A stretch of 64,000 bases of DNA from UBA5536 sp964592595 (GCA_964592595.1 CAZQFH010000015.1:14023-78022); one strand, 5' to 3'. Counted from the stretch's first letter, positions 43,819 to 53,053 are shown. A program made the numbers and translations. The notes: generated from the letters alone by a model not told the origin.

Positions 43819-44901
43819 ATGCATGAACCGATGAAGGGTGACCTTAACTCATTCAGCCTGCTAAATTTGGTAGTCCACAACCGAAAATCCATTGGTATTA
43901 TCCTGGCTGCAACGGCATTGCTTAGTTTTATCTTCACCACTCCTACTTTTATAAAACCACTTTTTAAGTCGGTTACGATTCTATATCCTACATCTACCAA
44001 TTCTATCTCAAAGATATTATTGAGTACGAATTTCCAAACCAGTAAGGATTTGTTAGAGTTTGGTGAAGATGAACAAACAGAACAAATGCTTCAGGTATTG
44101 AATTCGAATAAGATACGGGATAAAATCATTGAAAAATATGACCTGATGAATCACTACGGTATTAAGCCCGGCGAAAAATACCGCAACACTAAACTCTACG
44201 AAACCTATGAAAGCAGAATTAAATTTCGCCGCACGGAATATACAGCAGTAAAAATCACTGTTTTGGACGAAAGCCCTGCCATTGCTGCCAATATCGCCAA
44301 TGATATAGCGGAGTTGTTCGACTCAACCATGAATGCTATGCGCAAAGAAGTATCCCGAAAAGCATTTAAAATAGTTGAAGCCGAATTTTTTCAGCTTAGA
44401 AATGAGGTGCAACAAATGGAAGATTCATTGAACAGCCTCCGCCGCCTGGGCATTCACGATTACGAAAGTCAGGCTGAGATGATCAATCAACAGCTTGCTA
44501 TCGAGCTTGCACGAGGCAATCGCACCGGAATCAAAGCGCTGGAAGAAAAACTGGAAATCTTGGCTCAATATGGAGGTTATTATGTTTCCATCCGTGATAT
44601 GCTGGAATTTGAGCGCAAACAATTATCACAAATCAAGGCCAAGTATGAGGAAGCAAAGGTGGACGCCACACAAAATCTTCCTCATAAATTCGTTGTAACA
44701 TCAGCCTATGAAGCCGAAAGAAAATCTTATCCAATCCGCTGGCTCATCATGTTGATTACACTTACAAGCACTTTCATGCTGGTACTGCTGATACTTGCAG
44801 TTATTCAGCGTAATACGGTGAAGCTGCCTCAAAAAAAAAACATAAACGGAATCACCAAGTCTTCATCCGTAAAAACGTCAGGGCATTTCGAGAAGGTTTA
44901 A
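43819..44901 (+). CDS. Wzz-like chain-length determinant protein (copy 1)
   Basis: A 360-aa inner-membrane protein of the polysaccharide co-polymerase type. TM1 (about 32-50) has the Wzz-like exit PLFKSVTILYPTSTNSIS. A long periplasmic helical region follows (about 55-300) with EQTEQMLQVLNSNKIRDKI and coiled-coil-like stretches, and a second TM (about 308-330) comes after SYPIRWLIM. There is no cytoplasmic kinase domain, so this is Wzz-like rather than Wzc-like. An ATG at 43831 is an alternative start. It is closely related in layout to the next gene. Confidence 0.85.
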   Translation: MHEPMKGDLNSFSLLNLVVHNRKSIGIILAATALLSFIFTTPTFIKPLFKSVTILYPTSTNSISKILLSTNFQTSKDLLEFGEDEQTEQMLQVLNSNKIRDKIIEKYDLMNHYGIKPGEKYRNTKLYETYESRIKFRRTEYTAVKITVLDESPAIAANIANDIAELFDSTMNAMRKEVSRKAFKIVEAEFFQLRNEVQQMEDSLNSLRRLGIHDYESQAEMINQQLAIELARGNRTGIKALEEKLEILAQYGGYYVSIRDMLEFERKQLSQIKAKYEEAKVDATQNLPHKFVVTSAYEAERKSYPIRWLIMLITLTSTFMLVLLILAVIQRNTVKLPQKKNINGITKSSSVKTSGHFEKV

Positions 44902-44930
44902 GATCTAAGAACAAGCAATATAACATCAAG

Positions 44931-45902
44931 ATGAATAACTACTTTAATAACACATCACTGGTTCGGCTCCTGTTAAAATGGAAATACCACCTGGCCGTGA
45001 TTTTTTTGGTGGCCGTTGTTTTGGGAGCAATCTTTAGCGGATCAGCTTTCATCACCCCACTCTACAAATCAGAAGCTATTGCTTATCCGGCCAATATCAA
45101 TGCCTATAGCGATGAAAGCGAAACAGAGCAAATGCTGCAAATTATCCAGTCGCAGGATATCGTTGACTCTGTCATCAATAAGTTTAACCTGATGGAGCAC
45201 TATGAAATCGATCCTGAATATCCTTATTGGCATTCGGTTTTATTACAGGAATACCACGACAGGGTTAAAATCAGCAAAACCATGTATGAAGCTATTTCAA
45301 TCACTGTGATGGATAAAGACCCACAGATTGCATCAGACATTGCAGAAGCGATATTACATTTTTATGACTTAAAAACAGCACAACTGCATAAAGGAAAGCG
45401 TTTTGAAGTGATTCAAATGTACGACAGACAACTCAAAGCCAAAAGATCTCTGATCGATTCTTTAAAACATCAATTAGAAGATTTGGGAACCACCTATGGT
45501 TTGATTGATTATAGCGTTCAATCGCAGGAAATCATGCGTGGTTATTTAAAAACATTTGACGGAAGCGATGCCAGAGCTGTGAATAATACTGCAGTGAAAG
45601 AACTCAAAGAAAACATCCAAAAGCTTGGCGGAGAGTTGTTAACAACCGTTGAGATGTTACAGCATGAATCGCGCACCTATGTAGATATCAAAGTGGATTA
45701 CGAACAAGAATTACGTTTCTATAATTCAAACCTTACCTATTCAAACGTAATCTCTAAACCTTATCCATCTGATAAAAAAGCCTATCCGGTTCGCTGGATT
45801 ATTGTTGCGCTGGCAGCGGTTGGAGGTTTGCTGATAGCAATCCTTGTTATCTTTGCCCTCGAAAACAAAAAGAAACTTACTGACTATACTTCAGCAGCCT
45901 AA
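44931..45902 (+). CDS. Wzz-like chain-length determinant protein (copy 2)
   Basis: A 323-aa paralogue of the preceding protein with the same layout: TM1 (about 17-38), PLYKSEAIAYPANI, ETEQMLQIIQSQDIVDSVINKF, a helical periplasmic region and TM2 after AYPVRWIIV (about 285-308). It is shorter, lacking about 20 residues near the N-terminal exit loop and part of the tail. It starts 29 bp after copy 1 and 12 bp before the polymerase gene. The two may form a mixed complex controlling chain length. Confidence 0.85.
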   Translation: MNNYFNNTSLVRLLLKWKYHLAVIFLVAVVLGAIFSGSAFITPLYKSEAIAYPANINAYSDESETEQMLQIIQSQDIVDSVINKFNLMEHYEIDPEYPYWHSVLLQEYHDRVKISKTMYEAISITVMDKDPQIASDIAEAILHFYDLKTAQLHKGKRFEVIQMYDRQLKAKRSLIDSLKHQLEDLGTTYGLIDYSVQSQEIMRGYLKTFDGSDARAVNNTAVKELKENIQKLGGELLTTVEMLQHESRTYVDIKVDYEQELRFYNSNLTYSNVISKPYPSDKKAYPVRWIIVALAAVGGLLIAILVIFALENKKKLTDYTSAA

Positions 45903-45914
45903 TATCTGCCACTT

Positions 45915-47375
45915 GTGACAGAACGCATAAAAATAGCATGGTTATACCTTATTGCAGCAGCATTTGTTGCACTAAACCTCTATTTGGTAGTACAAAAGGA
46001 TTTTTATCTTGCCTTTAGCCTCCCTATAGTTTTGGGCGTATTGATGCTTTACATCTTTTCGCTCGACAAGGTTTTGTTGCTTATTGCGCTGTTAACGCCA
46101 CTTTCGGTAAATATTGAAGATATGGATGCCGGTTTGGCGGTTTCATTGCCCGTTGAGCCTATGCTTTTTGGCATTTTAGTGCTCTTTACGGCTAAGTTTC
46201 TTTACGAGCGTAATTACGACATGCGGATCGCCCGCCACCCTATCGCCATTGCAATCTATCTGATGTTCGGATGGATGATTGTTACTGCTTTTACCAGTGA
46301 AATTCCATTGGTTTCGGTAAAATACATTATTTCCAGACTTTGGTTTATCATCCCTTCATTTTTTGTAGCTGCACTCATTTTTAAAAACCTAAAAAACATC
46401 CATTGGTATATCTGGCTTTACACATTTAGCCTGCTCATCGTAATTGGATATACCATTTTGAATCATGCCAGTTATGGTTTTAGTGATGATTCGGCTCATT
46501 GGGTGATGTCGCCATTTTATAATGACCATACGGCTTATGGAGCGGCGCTGGCCATTTATTTTATTTTCATTACAGGTTACGCTTTCTACCCTGGTTTGAA
46601 TAAATGGACTCGTTTTTGGGTGATAACGGTTGCTGTGATGCTTGCTGTCGGAACTGTGTTATCGCTGAGCAGAGCTGCATGGATTAGCATTGCCGCAGCC
46701 CTCGCCGTTTTGATTGCTGTGCTGTTACATATTAAATTCCGCTGGATTTTAGCTGCCTTTATTTCCATATTGGTTATCCTTTTCTCTTTTCAGCATCAGA
46801 TTATCGATGCCCTTGAAAAGAACAAGCAAGATTCTTCAAACAATTTTGTTGAGCATGTGCGATCAATCTCCAACATCTCATCCGATGCCTCCAACCTGGA
46901 GCGTATAAACCGCTGGCAGGCTGCCATTCGCTTATTCAATGAAAGACCCTTCTTTGGCTGGGGTCCCGGTACTTATCAGTTCGTTTACGCTCCATTTCAA
47001 CGATCGAAAGAGAAAACCATTATCAGCACCAATGCCGGAGATGGTGGAAATGCACACAGCGAATATATCGGCCCGCTGTCGGAAATGGGTGTAATTGGTA
47101 TGTTGCTGGTTTTTCTGCTTGTTGGTATTATGGTTTACAGGGGATTAAACACCTATAAAAAAGCCCGTAACAAAGAATCGCGCATCCTAACACTTGCCAC
47201 AACACTGGCATTAATCAGTTATTTTGTTCATGGCTTGCTCAACAACTTTTTGGATACTGATAAGCTATCTGTTCCGGTTTGGGGCTTGATGGCAATCATC
47301 GTTGTAATGGATGTTTATTATGCTGATCGCGATCAAATTGATATTCCTCTTGAAGACGAAAAAACTGAAGAATAA
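45915..47375 (+). CDS. O-antigen polymerase/ligase (Wzy/WaaL family)
   Basis: A 486-aa membrane protein with about 12 TM segments and a large periplasmic loop (about 295-375). The Wzy_C-type motif is present: RINRWQAAIRLFNERPFFGWGPGTYQF, NAHSEYIGPLSEMGVIGMLL. The family either polymerises repeat units or ligates O-antigen to lipid A-core; sequence alone does not separate these. The start is GTG 45915. It closes the FkbM-Wzx-Wzz-Wzz-Wzy cluster. Confidence 0.88.
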   Translation: MTERIKIAWLYLIAAAFVALNLYLVVQKDFYLAFSLPIVLGVLMLYIFSLDKVLLLIALLTPLSVNIEDMDAGLAVSLPVEPMLFGILVLFTAKFLYERNYDMRIARHPIAIAIYLMFGWMIVTAFTSEIPLVSVKYIISRLWFIIPSFFVAALIFKNLKNIHWYIWLYTFSLLIVIGYTILNHASYGFSDDSAHWVMSPFYNDHTAYGAALAIYFIFITGYAFYPGLNKWTRFWVITVAVMLAVGTVLSLSRAAWISIAAALAVLIAVLLHIKFRWILAAFISILVILFSFQHQIIDALEKNKQDSSNNFVEHVRSISNISSDASNLERINRWQAAIRLFNERPFFGWGPGTYQFVYAPFQRSKEKTIISTNAGDGGNAHSEYIGPLSEMGVIGMLLVFLLVGIMVYRGLNTYKKARNKESRILTLATTLALISYFVHGLLNNFLDTDKLSVPVWGLMAIIVVMDVYYADRDQIDIPLEDEKTEE

Positions 47376-47428
47376 TTATTCAAGCTTTTCTTAAATATTG
47401 TTGTAAGGATCACTATATTGCAATAAAT

Positions 47429-47535
47429 ATTACCGCGGCGCAGCTGCTAAAAGGATATTACCATGGCTCGTCATAATAGATTAAAGGTGCGACACCTAAA
47501 TTTCCATAGCTATTACCTCGGCGCAGCAGCTTTTA
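47429..47535. repeat. Near-direct 24-bp repeats in intergenic gap
   Basis: Between convergent genes, the segment at 47429-47452 and that at 47512-47535 both begin ATTACC, share CGGCGCAGC and end in an A/T run (about 19 of 24 positions match). A third ATTACC lies at 47457-47462 and a small hairpin AGGTG-CGA-CACCT lies around 47484-47496. The function is unknown. Confidence 0.4.
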
Positions 47536-47552
47536 TATTTGTAGTAACTCGT

Positions 47553-48482
47553 TTATTTCTTTCCGGCCATAAAATCAGGCAGTTGCCGTAAGGCAGCCAA
47601 CTCGCGCCATTTTTTACGTACATCATCAGCCGGTGAGCCAAAATAAGTTTTACCTCCCGGAAGCGATTTATCCACTGCTGAAGTAGCTAAAATAACTGCT
47701 CCTTTTCCAATGACAATATCTTTGTTGATGGCTACTCTACCCCAAATGATTACATCATCTTCGATACGCGTAACGCCAGCAATAGCAGCATGTGAACCGA
47801 TCAGGCAGTTCTTGCCGATATAGGTGTCATGCCCTACCTGACAGTGGTTATCCATTTTGGTGCCATCATCAATAATTGTATCACCTGTAACACCTTTATC
47901 AATGCTACATAGCGCACCTATCTCAGCGCGATTGCCTATGATTACACGACCACAGCTCTCAAATTTCTTGTAGCCTTCGGGTCTGCGCTGAAAGTAATAG
48001 GCATCTGCACCCAAAACCGTATTAGAGTGTATGATCACATCATCACCAATAATGGTATGATCATAAACACTTACATTGGCATGAATCAGGCAGTTCTTAC
48101 CAATTTTTACCTGGTTGCCAATGAAAGCTCCCGGTTGAATGATCGTTCCTTCTCCAATTTCGGCAGCAGGACTAATCAGTCCAATGGAAGGCTCAAATGG
48201 CCGGTATTTCTGAATAAGCTGAATAAAAGCATCAAAAGGCTTATCGTGAAATATCAGTGCTTTTCCTTCGGGGCAGGTTACTTTTTTATTGATCAGGATG
48301 GTGGTGGCACGCGAATTGAGCGCTTTGTCGTAATATTTCGGATGATCCACAAAAGTGATATCGCCCGGCTCTACCATGTGGATTTCATTCAGTCCGCTGA
48401 TCACAAAATCCGGATCACCTTCAAAATCAGCCTGCAACATAGCAGCAAGCTGTTTGAGTGTAAGGGATGGGTTAAATTTCAT
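47553..48482 (-). CDS. LpxD-like UDP-3-O-acylglucosamine N-acyltransferase family protein
   Basis: A 309-aa left-handed beta-helix acyltransferase. The N-terminal LpxD domain (about 5-95) is followed by hexapeptide repeats (about 100-265: AEIGEGTIIQPGAFIGNQVKIGKNCLIHANVSVYDH..., DNHCQVGHDTYIGKNCLIGSHAAIAG). It carries the expected catalytic-type His in QVGHD. It is shorter than LpxD (about 340 aa) and matches the second LpxD-like protein found next to efp in many Bacteroidota. Acylation of a lipid A-like or other sugar nucleotide is inferred. It starts 8 bp after efp. Confidence 0.85.
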   Translation of the reverse strand: MKFNPSLTLKQLAAMLQADFEGDPDFVISGLNEIHMVEPGDITFVDHPKYYDKALNSRATTILINKKVTCPEGKALIFHDKPFDAFIQLIQKYRPFEPSIGLISPAAEIGEGTIIQPGAFIGNQVKIGKNCLIHANVSVYDHTIIGDDVIIHSNTVLGADAYYFQRRPEGYKKFESCGRVIIGNRAEIGALCSIDKGVTGDTIIDDGTKMDNHCQVGHDTYIGKNCLIGSHAAIAGVTRIEDDVIIWGRVAINKDIVIGKGAVILATSAVDKSLPGGKTYFGSPADDVRKKWRELAALRQLPDFMAGKK

Positions 48483-48490
48483 AGGTGCAA

Positions 48491-49057
48491 TTATTCTTTC
48501 ACACGCTCGGAATAACTGCCATCGCGTGTATCCACTTTGATTTTATCACCGATATTGATAAATAAGGGCACTTTAATCACTGCCCCTGTTTCGAGTGTGG
48601 CGTCTTTCATGGCATTGGTGGCGGTGTTGCCTTTTTCGCCCGGCTCGGTGTAAGTTACTTCGAGTACAACAGAAGTAGGCAATTCACAAGTTAACACTGA
48701 ATCAGATTCTGTGTGATACATCACTTCTACAGCATCCCCCTCCCGAAGAAAATCGGGTGCATTTATCAATTCCTTGGCAATAGGAATCTGCTCAAAAGTT
48801 TCGTTATTCATGAAATGATAATCCTGACCATCGTTATATAGGTACTGCATGGGTCTGCGTTCCACCCGCTGTATGTTAATCTTGATGCCAGCAGGAAAAG
48901 TGTTGGGCAAAACCTTGCCTGTCTTGAGGTTTCTCAATTTCGTACGCACAAAGGCTGCACCTTTTCCGGGTTTCACATGTTGAAATTCAACAATGGAATA
49001 CAAATCGTTATTAAATTCAATGATCAAACCGTTTCTAAAATCAGAAGTCGAAGCCAT
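48491..49057 (-). CDS. efp: Translation elongation factor P
   Basis: A 188-aa three-domain EF-P that rescues ribosomes stalled on polyproline. The tip loop of domain I is VKPGKGAAFVRTKLRNL, carrying a Lys that is a potential modification site. Domain II has YLYNDGQDYHFMNNETFEQI and domain III has EVTYTEPGEKG...ATLETGAVIKVPLFINIGDKIKVDTRDGSYSERV, the EF-P signature. A -7 box TAAATTTG lies upstream at 49085-49092. It is in an operon with the LpxD-like gene. Confidence 0.97.
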   Translation of the reverse strand: MASTSDFRNGLIIEFNNDLYSIVEFQHVKPGKGAAFVRTKLRNLKTGKVLPNTFPAGIKINIQRVERRPMQYLYNDGQDYHFMNNETFEQIPIAKELINAPDFLREGDAVEVMYHTESDSVLTCELPTSVVLEVTYTEPGEKGNTATNAMKDATLETGAVIKVPLFINIGDKIKVDTRDGSYSERVKE

Positions 49058-49084
49058 AAAGTACTGTTTAAGTGATTAAGTCTG

Positions 49085-49092
49085 CAAATTTA
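49085..49092 (-). promoter_or_regulatory. -7 element for efp
   Basis: TAAATTTG on the minus strand, 27 bp before the efp ATG at 49057. Confidence 0.45.
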
Positions 49093-49159
49093 GGAATTCA
49101 GCTCGAATTTAACGTGATTTCTTTTGAGAAAGTAAAAATTGCAGAAAAACCAAACGCAA

Positions 49160-50854
49160 TTATTGAATTAAACTCAAACCAATAATCTCCTGAACTAAAT
49201 CTGGGTGAAATGTTTTTTCGAAATCTTTTTCACACAACAATAATCCCCTGTCTAATAATTTGTTAAGTAGTTCACTAATTTCTTCAGATGCTTTATTCAA
49301 TGGAATTTTTGCAGGTGAATCTTTTAATAAAATATGACTCCAAAGAAGGCTGTATTTCAAACGTTGGCGATAATAGAGCTTGCGAATAGAATCCTGCTGG
49401 TTAAGGGGCATTTTCCAGTTGGGATTTACAATGTTTTCCAGCTGTCCGGGTAAAATCCGAAAAAGCTCCAAAAACATTTTGCCATAAGCCTTTTGATCCA
49501 TCGAGACCGACAAGGCAGCAGTTGTGAAAGGCTGGCTGTAAAAGGGTGTTGTTGACCAACAAAATGTACGGTTGCGATCTTCACCCTCAAAAAGCCACTT
49601 CCGTCCCCGTTCACGCAATAAAAAATCCGTGTATGCCAGCTCAGGATTACTGCCATAACTTTCGAGTTGCCCGATCAAATAGCTTTTTAGCACATCGGTC
49701 TCAAGTCCAGCCCATTTGGCAGCCTGATTCAAACTAATACGATTATATTTTTGCAAAAGAAAGTTCATCAAAGCGGAATAAGATTTTATCCTGATGGAAG
49801 GTCTCAGGTCGGCCAGCACCTTATCTCCCCCGTCACCTGTGAACATGCTGTATTGATGGGTTTTAAAATATTCCAGAAAAGGAAGGATAAACGCCATACC
49901 GGCATAATTAATTCCCTGTTTAATTTCCATTAACTGCCTTCGTTGTTCCTCAGCAGGATTTTGTAAGGCAATAAACCGATGATTTTGAAGCCATTGCAAT
50001 TGCTTTACAATATCATTTACAGCCTTTAGATCAGCATCAGCTGTGCCAGCAGCATCCTGATAGGTAAAGGCAGGAATACTAAGGTCCATTTGCTTGAAAA
50101 TACCGGCCATCAAGCGCGAATCTAAACCACCACTTAAAGACAAGGCAGGATTTTTAACTTTTTCCAGGCGGTGTTGTGTTGCCTCCGACAAATCATTTAA
50201 TACCATTTTTGGATCGTGATGTTTTATATCAGCTGTGCGAAAACCTTCAAATTGGGTATCTGAAATTTCAATGGAGTTTTTGATGAAATCTGCCTGCAGA
50301 AGTGAGCCTGGCGCCATATAGCTGATTTTTTGCCAAAGCGATTTCTCCCCTAAGGCAAAGCCGAAAAGCAGTGTAGTTGCGAGCCCATAGGGATCAAAAT
50401 TTGTTATCCCAGCAAGGTGACGAAGCTGCCGGATATCCCTGCCGATAACAAATTGTTTCTTGTCCTGAAACAGATAAACAGGAAGCCTTCCCAGCCAGTC
50501 GTTCCAGACAAAAAGCTGTTGATTTGTTTTGTGGTAGATCATCAAGACAAATTCTCCATCACGCTTTAGTAACCACAATTGCAATTGCTTAGGGGTGATT
50601 TGCCCGGCACAATAATTTTGAATTTGCTGTTTTATAACTGCTTCAGGCTGGTCATAAATCATGCCTTCCAAAAGCACCAAACAGTCGGCTGTCTCCCAAT
50701 ATTGGATTGGATAATCCGCATAAAAATCAGCAAATAGCCGGCACTGTTTTTCATCAAAAAACATCCGGCGCTGATAATCAAAAAAACTATCAGGCAATAC
50801 TTTAGCTGAGTTTTGATCAGACTTATAGCTTTGTTGAAATGTAAATCCCGGCAT
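49160..50854 (-). CDS. Asparagine synthase-related protein lacking the N-terminal Cys
   Basis: A 564-aa protein with an asparagine-synthase-like layout. The N-terminal domain (about 1-190; SLLQADF...) resembles a degenerate class II glutaminase. It begins MPGFTFQQS, so the catalytic Cys2 is missing. The C-terminal domain has the PP-loop ALSLSGGLDSRLMAGIF (about 232-248) and FTGDGGDKVLADL, typical of AsnB-type ATP pyrophosphatases. It could be an ammonia-dependent or substrate-adenylating amide-forming enzyme, as in sugar or peptide modification. It is monocistronic; a weak -7 box (TATCTTGG, 7 of 8 matches) lies at 50873-50880. Confidence 0.82.
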   Translation of the reverse strand: MPGFTFQQSYKSDQNSAKVLPDSFFDYQRRMFFDEKQCRLFADFYADYPIQYWETADCLVLLEGMIYDQPEAVIKQQIQNYCAGQITPKQLQLWLLKRDGEFVLMIYHKTNQQLFVWNDWLGRLPVYLFQDKKQFVIGRDIRQLRHLAGITNFDPYGLATTLLFGFALGEKSLWQKISYMAPGSLLQADFIKNSIEISDTQFEGFRTADIKHHDPKMVLNDLSEATQHRLEKVKNPALSLSGGLDSRLMAGIFKQMDLSIPAFTYQDAAGTADADLKAVNDIVKQLQWLQNHRFIALQNPAEEQRRQLMEIKQGINYAGMAFILPFLEYFKTHQYSMFTGDGGDKVLADLRPSIRIKSYSALMNFLLQKYNRISLNQAAKWAGLETDVLKSYLIGQLESYGSNPELAYTDFLLRERGRKWLFEGEDRNRTFCWSTTPFYSQPFTTAALSVSMDQKAYGKMFLELFRILPGQLENIVNPNWKMPLNQQDSIRKLYYRQRLKYSLLWSHILLKDSPAKIPLNKASEEISELLNKLLDRGLLLCEKDFEKTFHPDLVQEIIGLSLIQ

Positions 50855-51045
50855 GGCATTTTAAAATTGAAGCCAAGATAGTAAAATTAGCCTGAAAATT
50901 TTACATTGATTATTTAATCTTGTATTGATGTGTAATTAATTTTCTGAAGCAGTTAAGCACTTCGGTAAATCTCTATGCTACTAGTTGTGCCAATTTTTAA
51001 TAGTAAAACATACTGCATAAAAAACATGGCATTTCTATCTTTTAT

Positions 51046-51106
51046 TAAATATACTTTATATATATTAAAATATTTTGACTTTTATAAAGTATATTTACTA
51101 TCTTTG
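51046..51106 (+). promoter_or_regulatory. Promoter within a perfect 15-bp inverted repeat
   Basis: TAAATATACTTTATA at 51046-51060 and its exact reverse complement TATAAAGTATATTTA at 51083-51097 are separated by 22 bp. A TTTG (51074-51077) lies in the spacer and TATCTTTG (51099-51106) starts just after the right arm, 21 bp downstream, giving a good -33/-7 pair. The ATG at 51120 follows only 13 bp later, so the leader is very short. This looks like an operator that can block the promoter. Confidence 0.55.
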
Positions 51107-51119
51107 AATTAAAAAAGAA

Positions 51120-52337
51120 ATGAGTCCACGTCCTGATAAAATCATTATACGTCAAAGATACCTCGACAAAGCCTTGTCATTCAAAGGAATAAGCTTGATT
51201 AAGGTATTTACTGGTCAACGACGCACCGGAAAAAGCTATCTGTTACATATGGTAGCCAATGCCATTGTGCGGATGGAACCACATGCCAATATCATTTTTG
51301 TTGATATGGAGCTGATGGAATTTGCAACATTGAATAAGGCAACAGAACTGTATGCAAGCGTGAAGTCCAAGCTGAAAGAGGGTGTTGCCAATTATCTTTT
51401 CATCGACGAGGTTCAGGAAATTGAAGATTTTGAGCAGGCACTCCGGAGCTTGCTCAATGAACAAGTCGTTGACATTTGGTGTACAGGAAGTAACGCCAGT
51501 GTTTTATCAGGCGAACTTGCCGACCGACTCAGCGGCAGGTTTATTGAAATTCCTGTGCACAGCCTGAGTTATCCGGAATTTCTTAAATTCCATTCTGTTA
51601 ACAATGATAACAGCAGTCTGCAACTATATTTGAAGTATGGAGGGCTGCCCAATCTGATACATCTGCCTTTGACTGATGAGGTAGTGTTTGACTATTTGAA
51701 AACCATCAATGCCACGGTGATGCTCAAAGATGTGGTGAAACGTCATGAAGTTCGAAACGTTGCAATGCTCGAAAATCTGATGCGCTTCTTGGCTGACAAC
51801 ACCGGAAGTTTGTTTTCAGCAAATAGCATTAGCAAATTTATGAAAGTTCAGGGACAAAAGATTTCGGTTGCTATCCTTACTAATTACATTCAGTACGCGC
51901 TGGATGCGTTTTACCTTACTAAGGTTCAACGCATTGATTTGAAAGGGAAAAGACACTTTGAAACCAATGAAAAGTACTATTTTGAAGATCATGGATTGCG
52001 CAATGCCTGGATTGGATACCAACCCATGCATATCAACAAATTGATTGAGAATATTGTGTTCAAACACCTGATAGGCAACGGCTACAGGATGTTTGTTGGT
52101 GTTTCAGCAGCCTATGAGGTTGATTTCATCGCTGAAAAAGATGACAAAAAACTTTATGTGCAGTGTGCCTATTTGATGGAAAGCGAGCAAACCCGTCAGC
52201 GTGAATTCAGAACACTGTTGTCGATTCGGGACAATTTTCCAAAACTTGTGGTAACGATGGATGAGCCTTCCGGCGGAAACATCGAAGGAGTGGAGCATTG
52301 GCATCTGAGAGATTTTTTAAGCTGCGATTGGCAGTGA
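51120..52337 (+). CDS. AAA (AAA_14/DUF4143) ATPase
   Basis: A 405-aa P-loop ATPase of the AAA_14-DUF4143 group, abundant in Bacteroidota and archaea and of unknown cellular role. Visible are Walker A GQRRTGKSYLL (about 32-42), Walker B FIDEVQEI (about 97-104), sensor-type CTGSNASVLSGELADRLSGRF, and the DUF4143 nuclease-like C-terminus with FEDHGLRNAWIG...ENIVFKHLIGNGY and EVDFIAEKDDKKLYVQC, a PD-(D/E)xK-like D...x-K arrangement. It is solitary, behind an inverted-repeat promoter. Scattered occurrence of the family suggests horizontal mobility. Confidence 0.9.
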   Translation: MSPRPDKIIIRQRYLDKALSFKGISLIKVFTGQRRTGKSYLLHMVANAIVRMEPHANIIFVDMELMEFATLNKATELYASVKSKLKEGVANYLFIDEVQEIEDFEQALRSLLNEQVVDIWCTGSNASVLSGELADRLSGRFIEIPVHSLSYPEFLKFHSVNNDNSSLQLYLKYGGLPNLIHLPLTDEVVFDYLKTINATVMLKDVVKRHEVRNVAMLENLMRFLADNTGSLFSANSISKFMKVQGQKISVAILTNYIQYALDAFYLTKVQRIDLKGKRHFETNEKYYFEDHGLRNAWIGYQPMHINKLIENIVFKHLIGNGYRMFVGVSAAYEVDFIAEKDDKKLYVQCAYLMESEQTRQREFRTLLSIRDNFPKLVVTMDEPSGGNIEGVEHWHLRDFLSCDWQ

Positions 52338-52492
52338 CCGGGGCTAATCGGGATGTGTTGAGATTGCATATCATCAGGCAATTGCAAAAGTACCGGCATA
52401 ATAAGCCAGGGATACCCAATCCATAGTATTTTCTTATGGCCTTTAGGTATGAAGTCAGGGCTTTAGAATACTTTTCATTTCATGATTTTAGC

Positions 52493-53047
52493 TCATGTCT
52501 CAAAAATAATTAGTAAAATATTTAATATCAAATAAATACTGTTGAACACAAAAAGAAACCTCACGGATGCAGCTTTTGATTTTGGACTCAGAAAGGTCAC
52601 AACAATTCCAGCAAGAAGAATTGTAATGGAGGCTGAAGTGCCATGATTTAGCTTTCGGGTTGCTGCCGAGAGGAAGGTGAAAATAATTCCCAATAATATA
52701 GCATGATTAATTTCATCAGATATTCTCAACTTGTTAAGCACATATCCAAATATTGTCGGAATATAGAAAGCTAAAAACAAAACAGCAGTAAATTGTAAAC
52801 CACGAATCTCTTGGTAAATTAAACCCGACAAAGTCCAAACCAATACCGGAAACAGAGCCGTTAATGTCAGAATAACATAGTAAAAAGACTTTTCTCCTTG
52901 CTTATGAGCACAATAAAATCCCAGTCCATCACCAAAAATAATGGAAAACTGAATCAACCTGTCATAGTTTGTTGTTTCTATCACAAAAGCAAAAAGACTT
53001 ATCAATATCAGATATACGATGATAATCAGCAGTTTAGAATTCTTCAT
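52493..53047 (-). CDS. Small multi-pass membrane protein, unknown
   Basis: A 184-aa very hydrophobic protein with about six TM helices (starting MKNSKLLIIIVYLILISLFAF). No family was recognised. It begins 6 bp after the end of the broken membrane-thioredoxin gene on the same strand, so the two were probably co-transcribed. Its codon use is more AT-rich than neighbouring housekeeping genes. Confidence 0.65.
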   Translation of the reverse strand: MKNSKLLIIIVYLILISLFAFVIETTNYDRLIQFSIIFGDGLGFYCAHKQGEKSFYYVILTLTALFPVLVWTLSGLIYQEIRGLQFTAVLFLAFYIPTIFGYVLNKLRISDEINHAILLGIIFTFLSAATRKLNHGTSASITILLAGIVVTFLSPKSKAASVRFLFVFNSIYLILNILLIIFET

Positions 53048-53053
53048 AACAAG

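Noticed and set aside
43819..45902. The two Wzz-like genes considered as one gene split by a frameshift
   Set aside because: Each encodes a complete TM1-periplasmic-TM2 protein with its own start; they are paralogues.
48027..48515. 162-codon open frame on the plus strand
   Set aside because: Antisense to the LpxD-like hexapeptide-repeat gene; no domain or start signal.
51046..51097. Inverted repeat considered as the terminal repeat of an insertion element
   Set aside because: The arms are only 22 bp apart and enclose a promoter; no transposase or target duplication is present.
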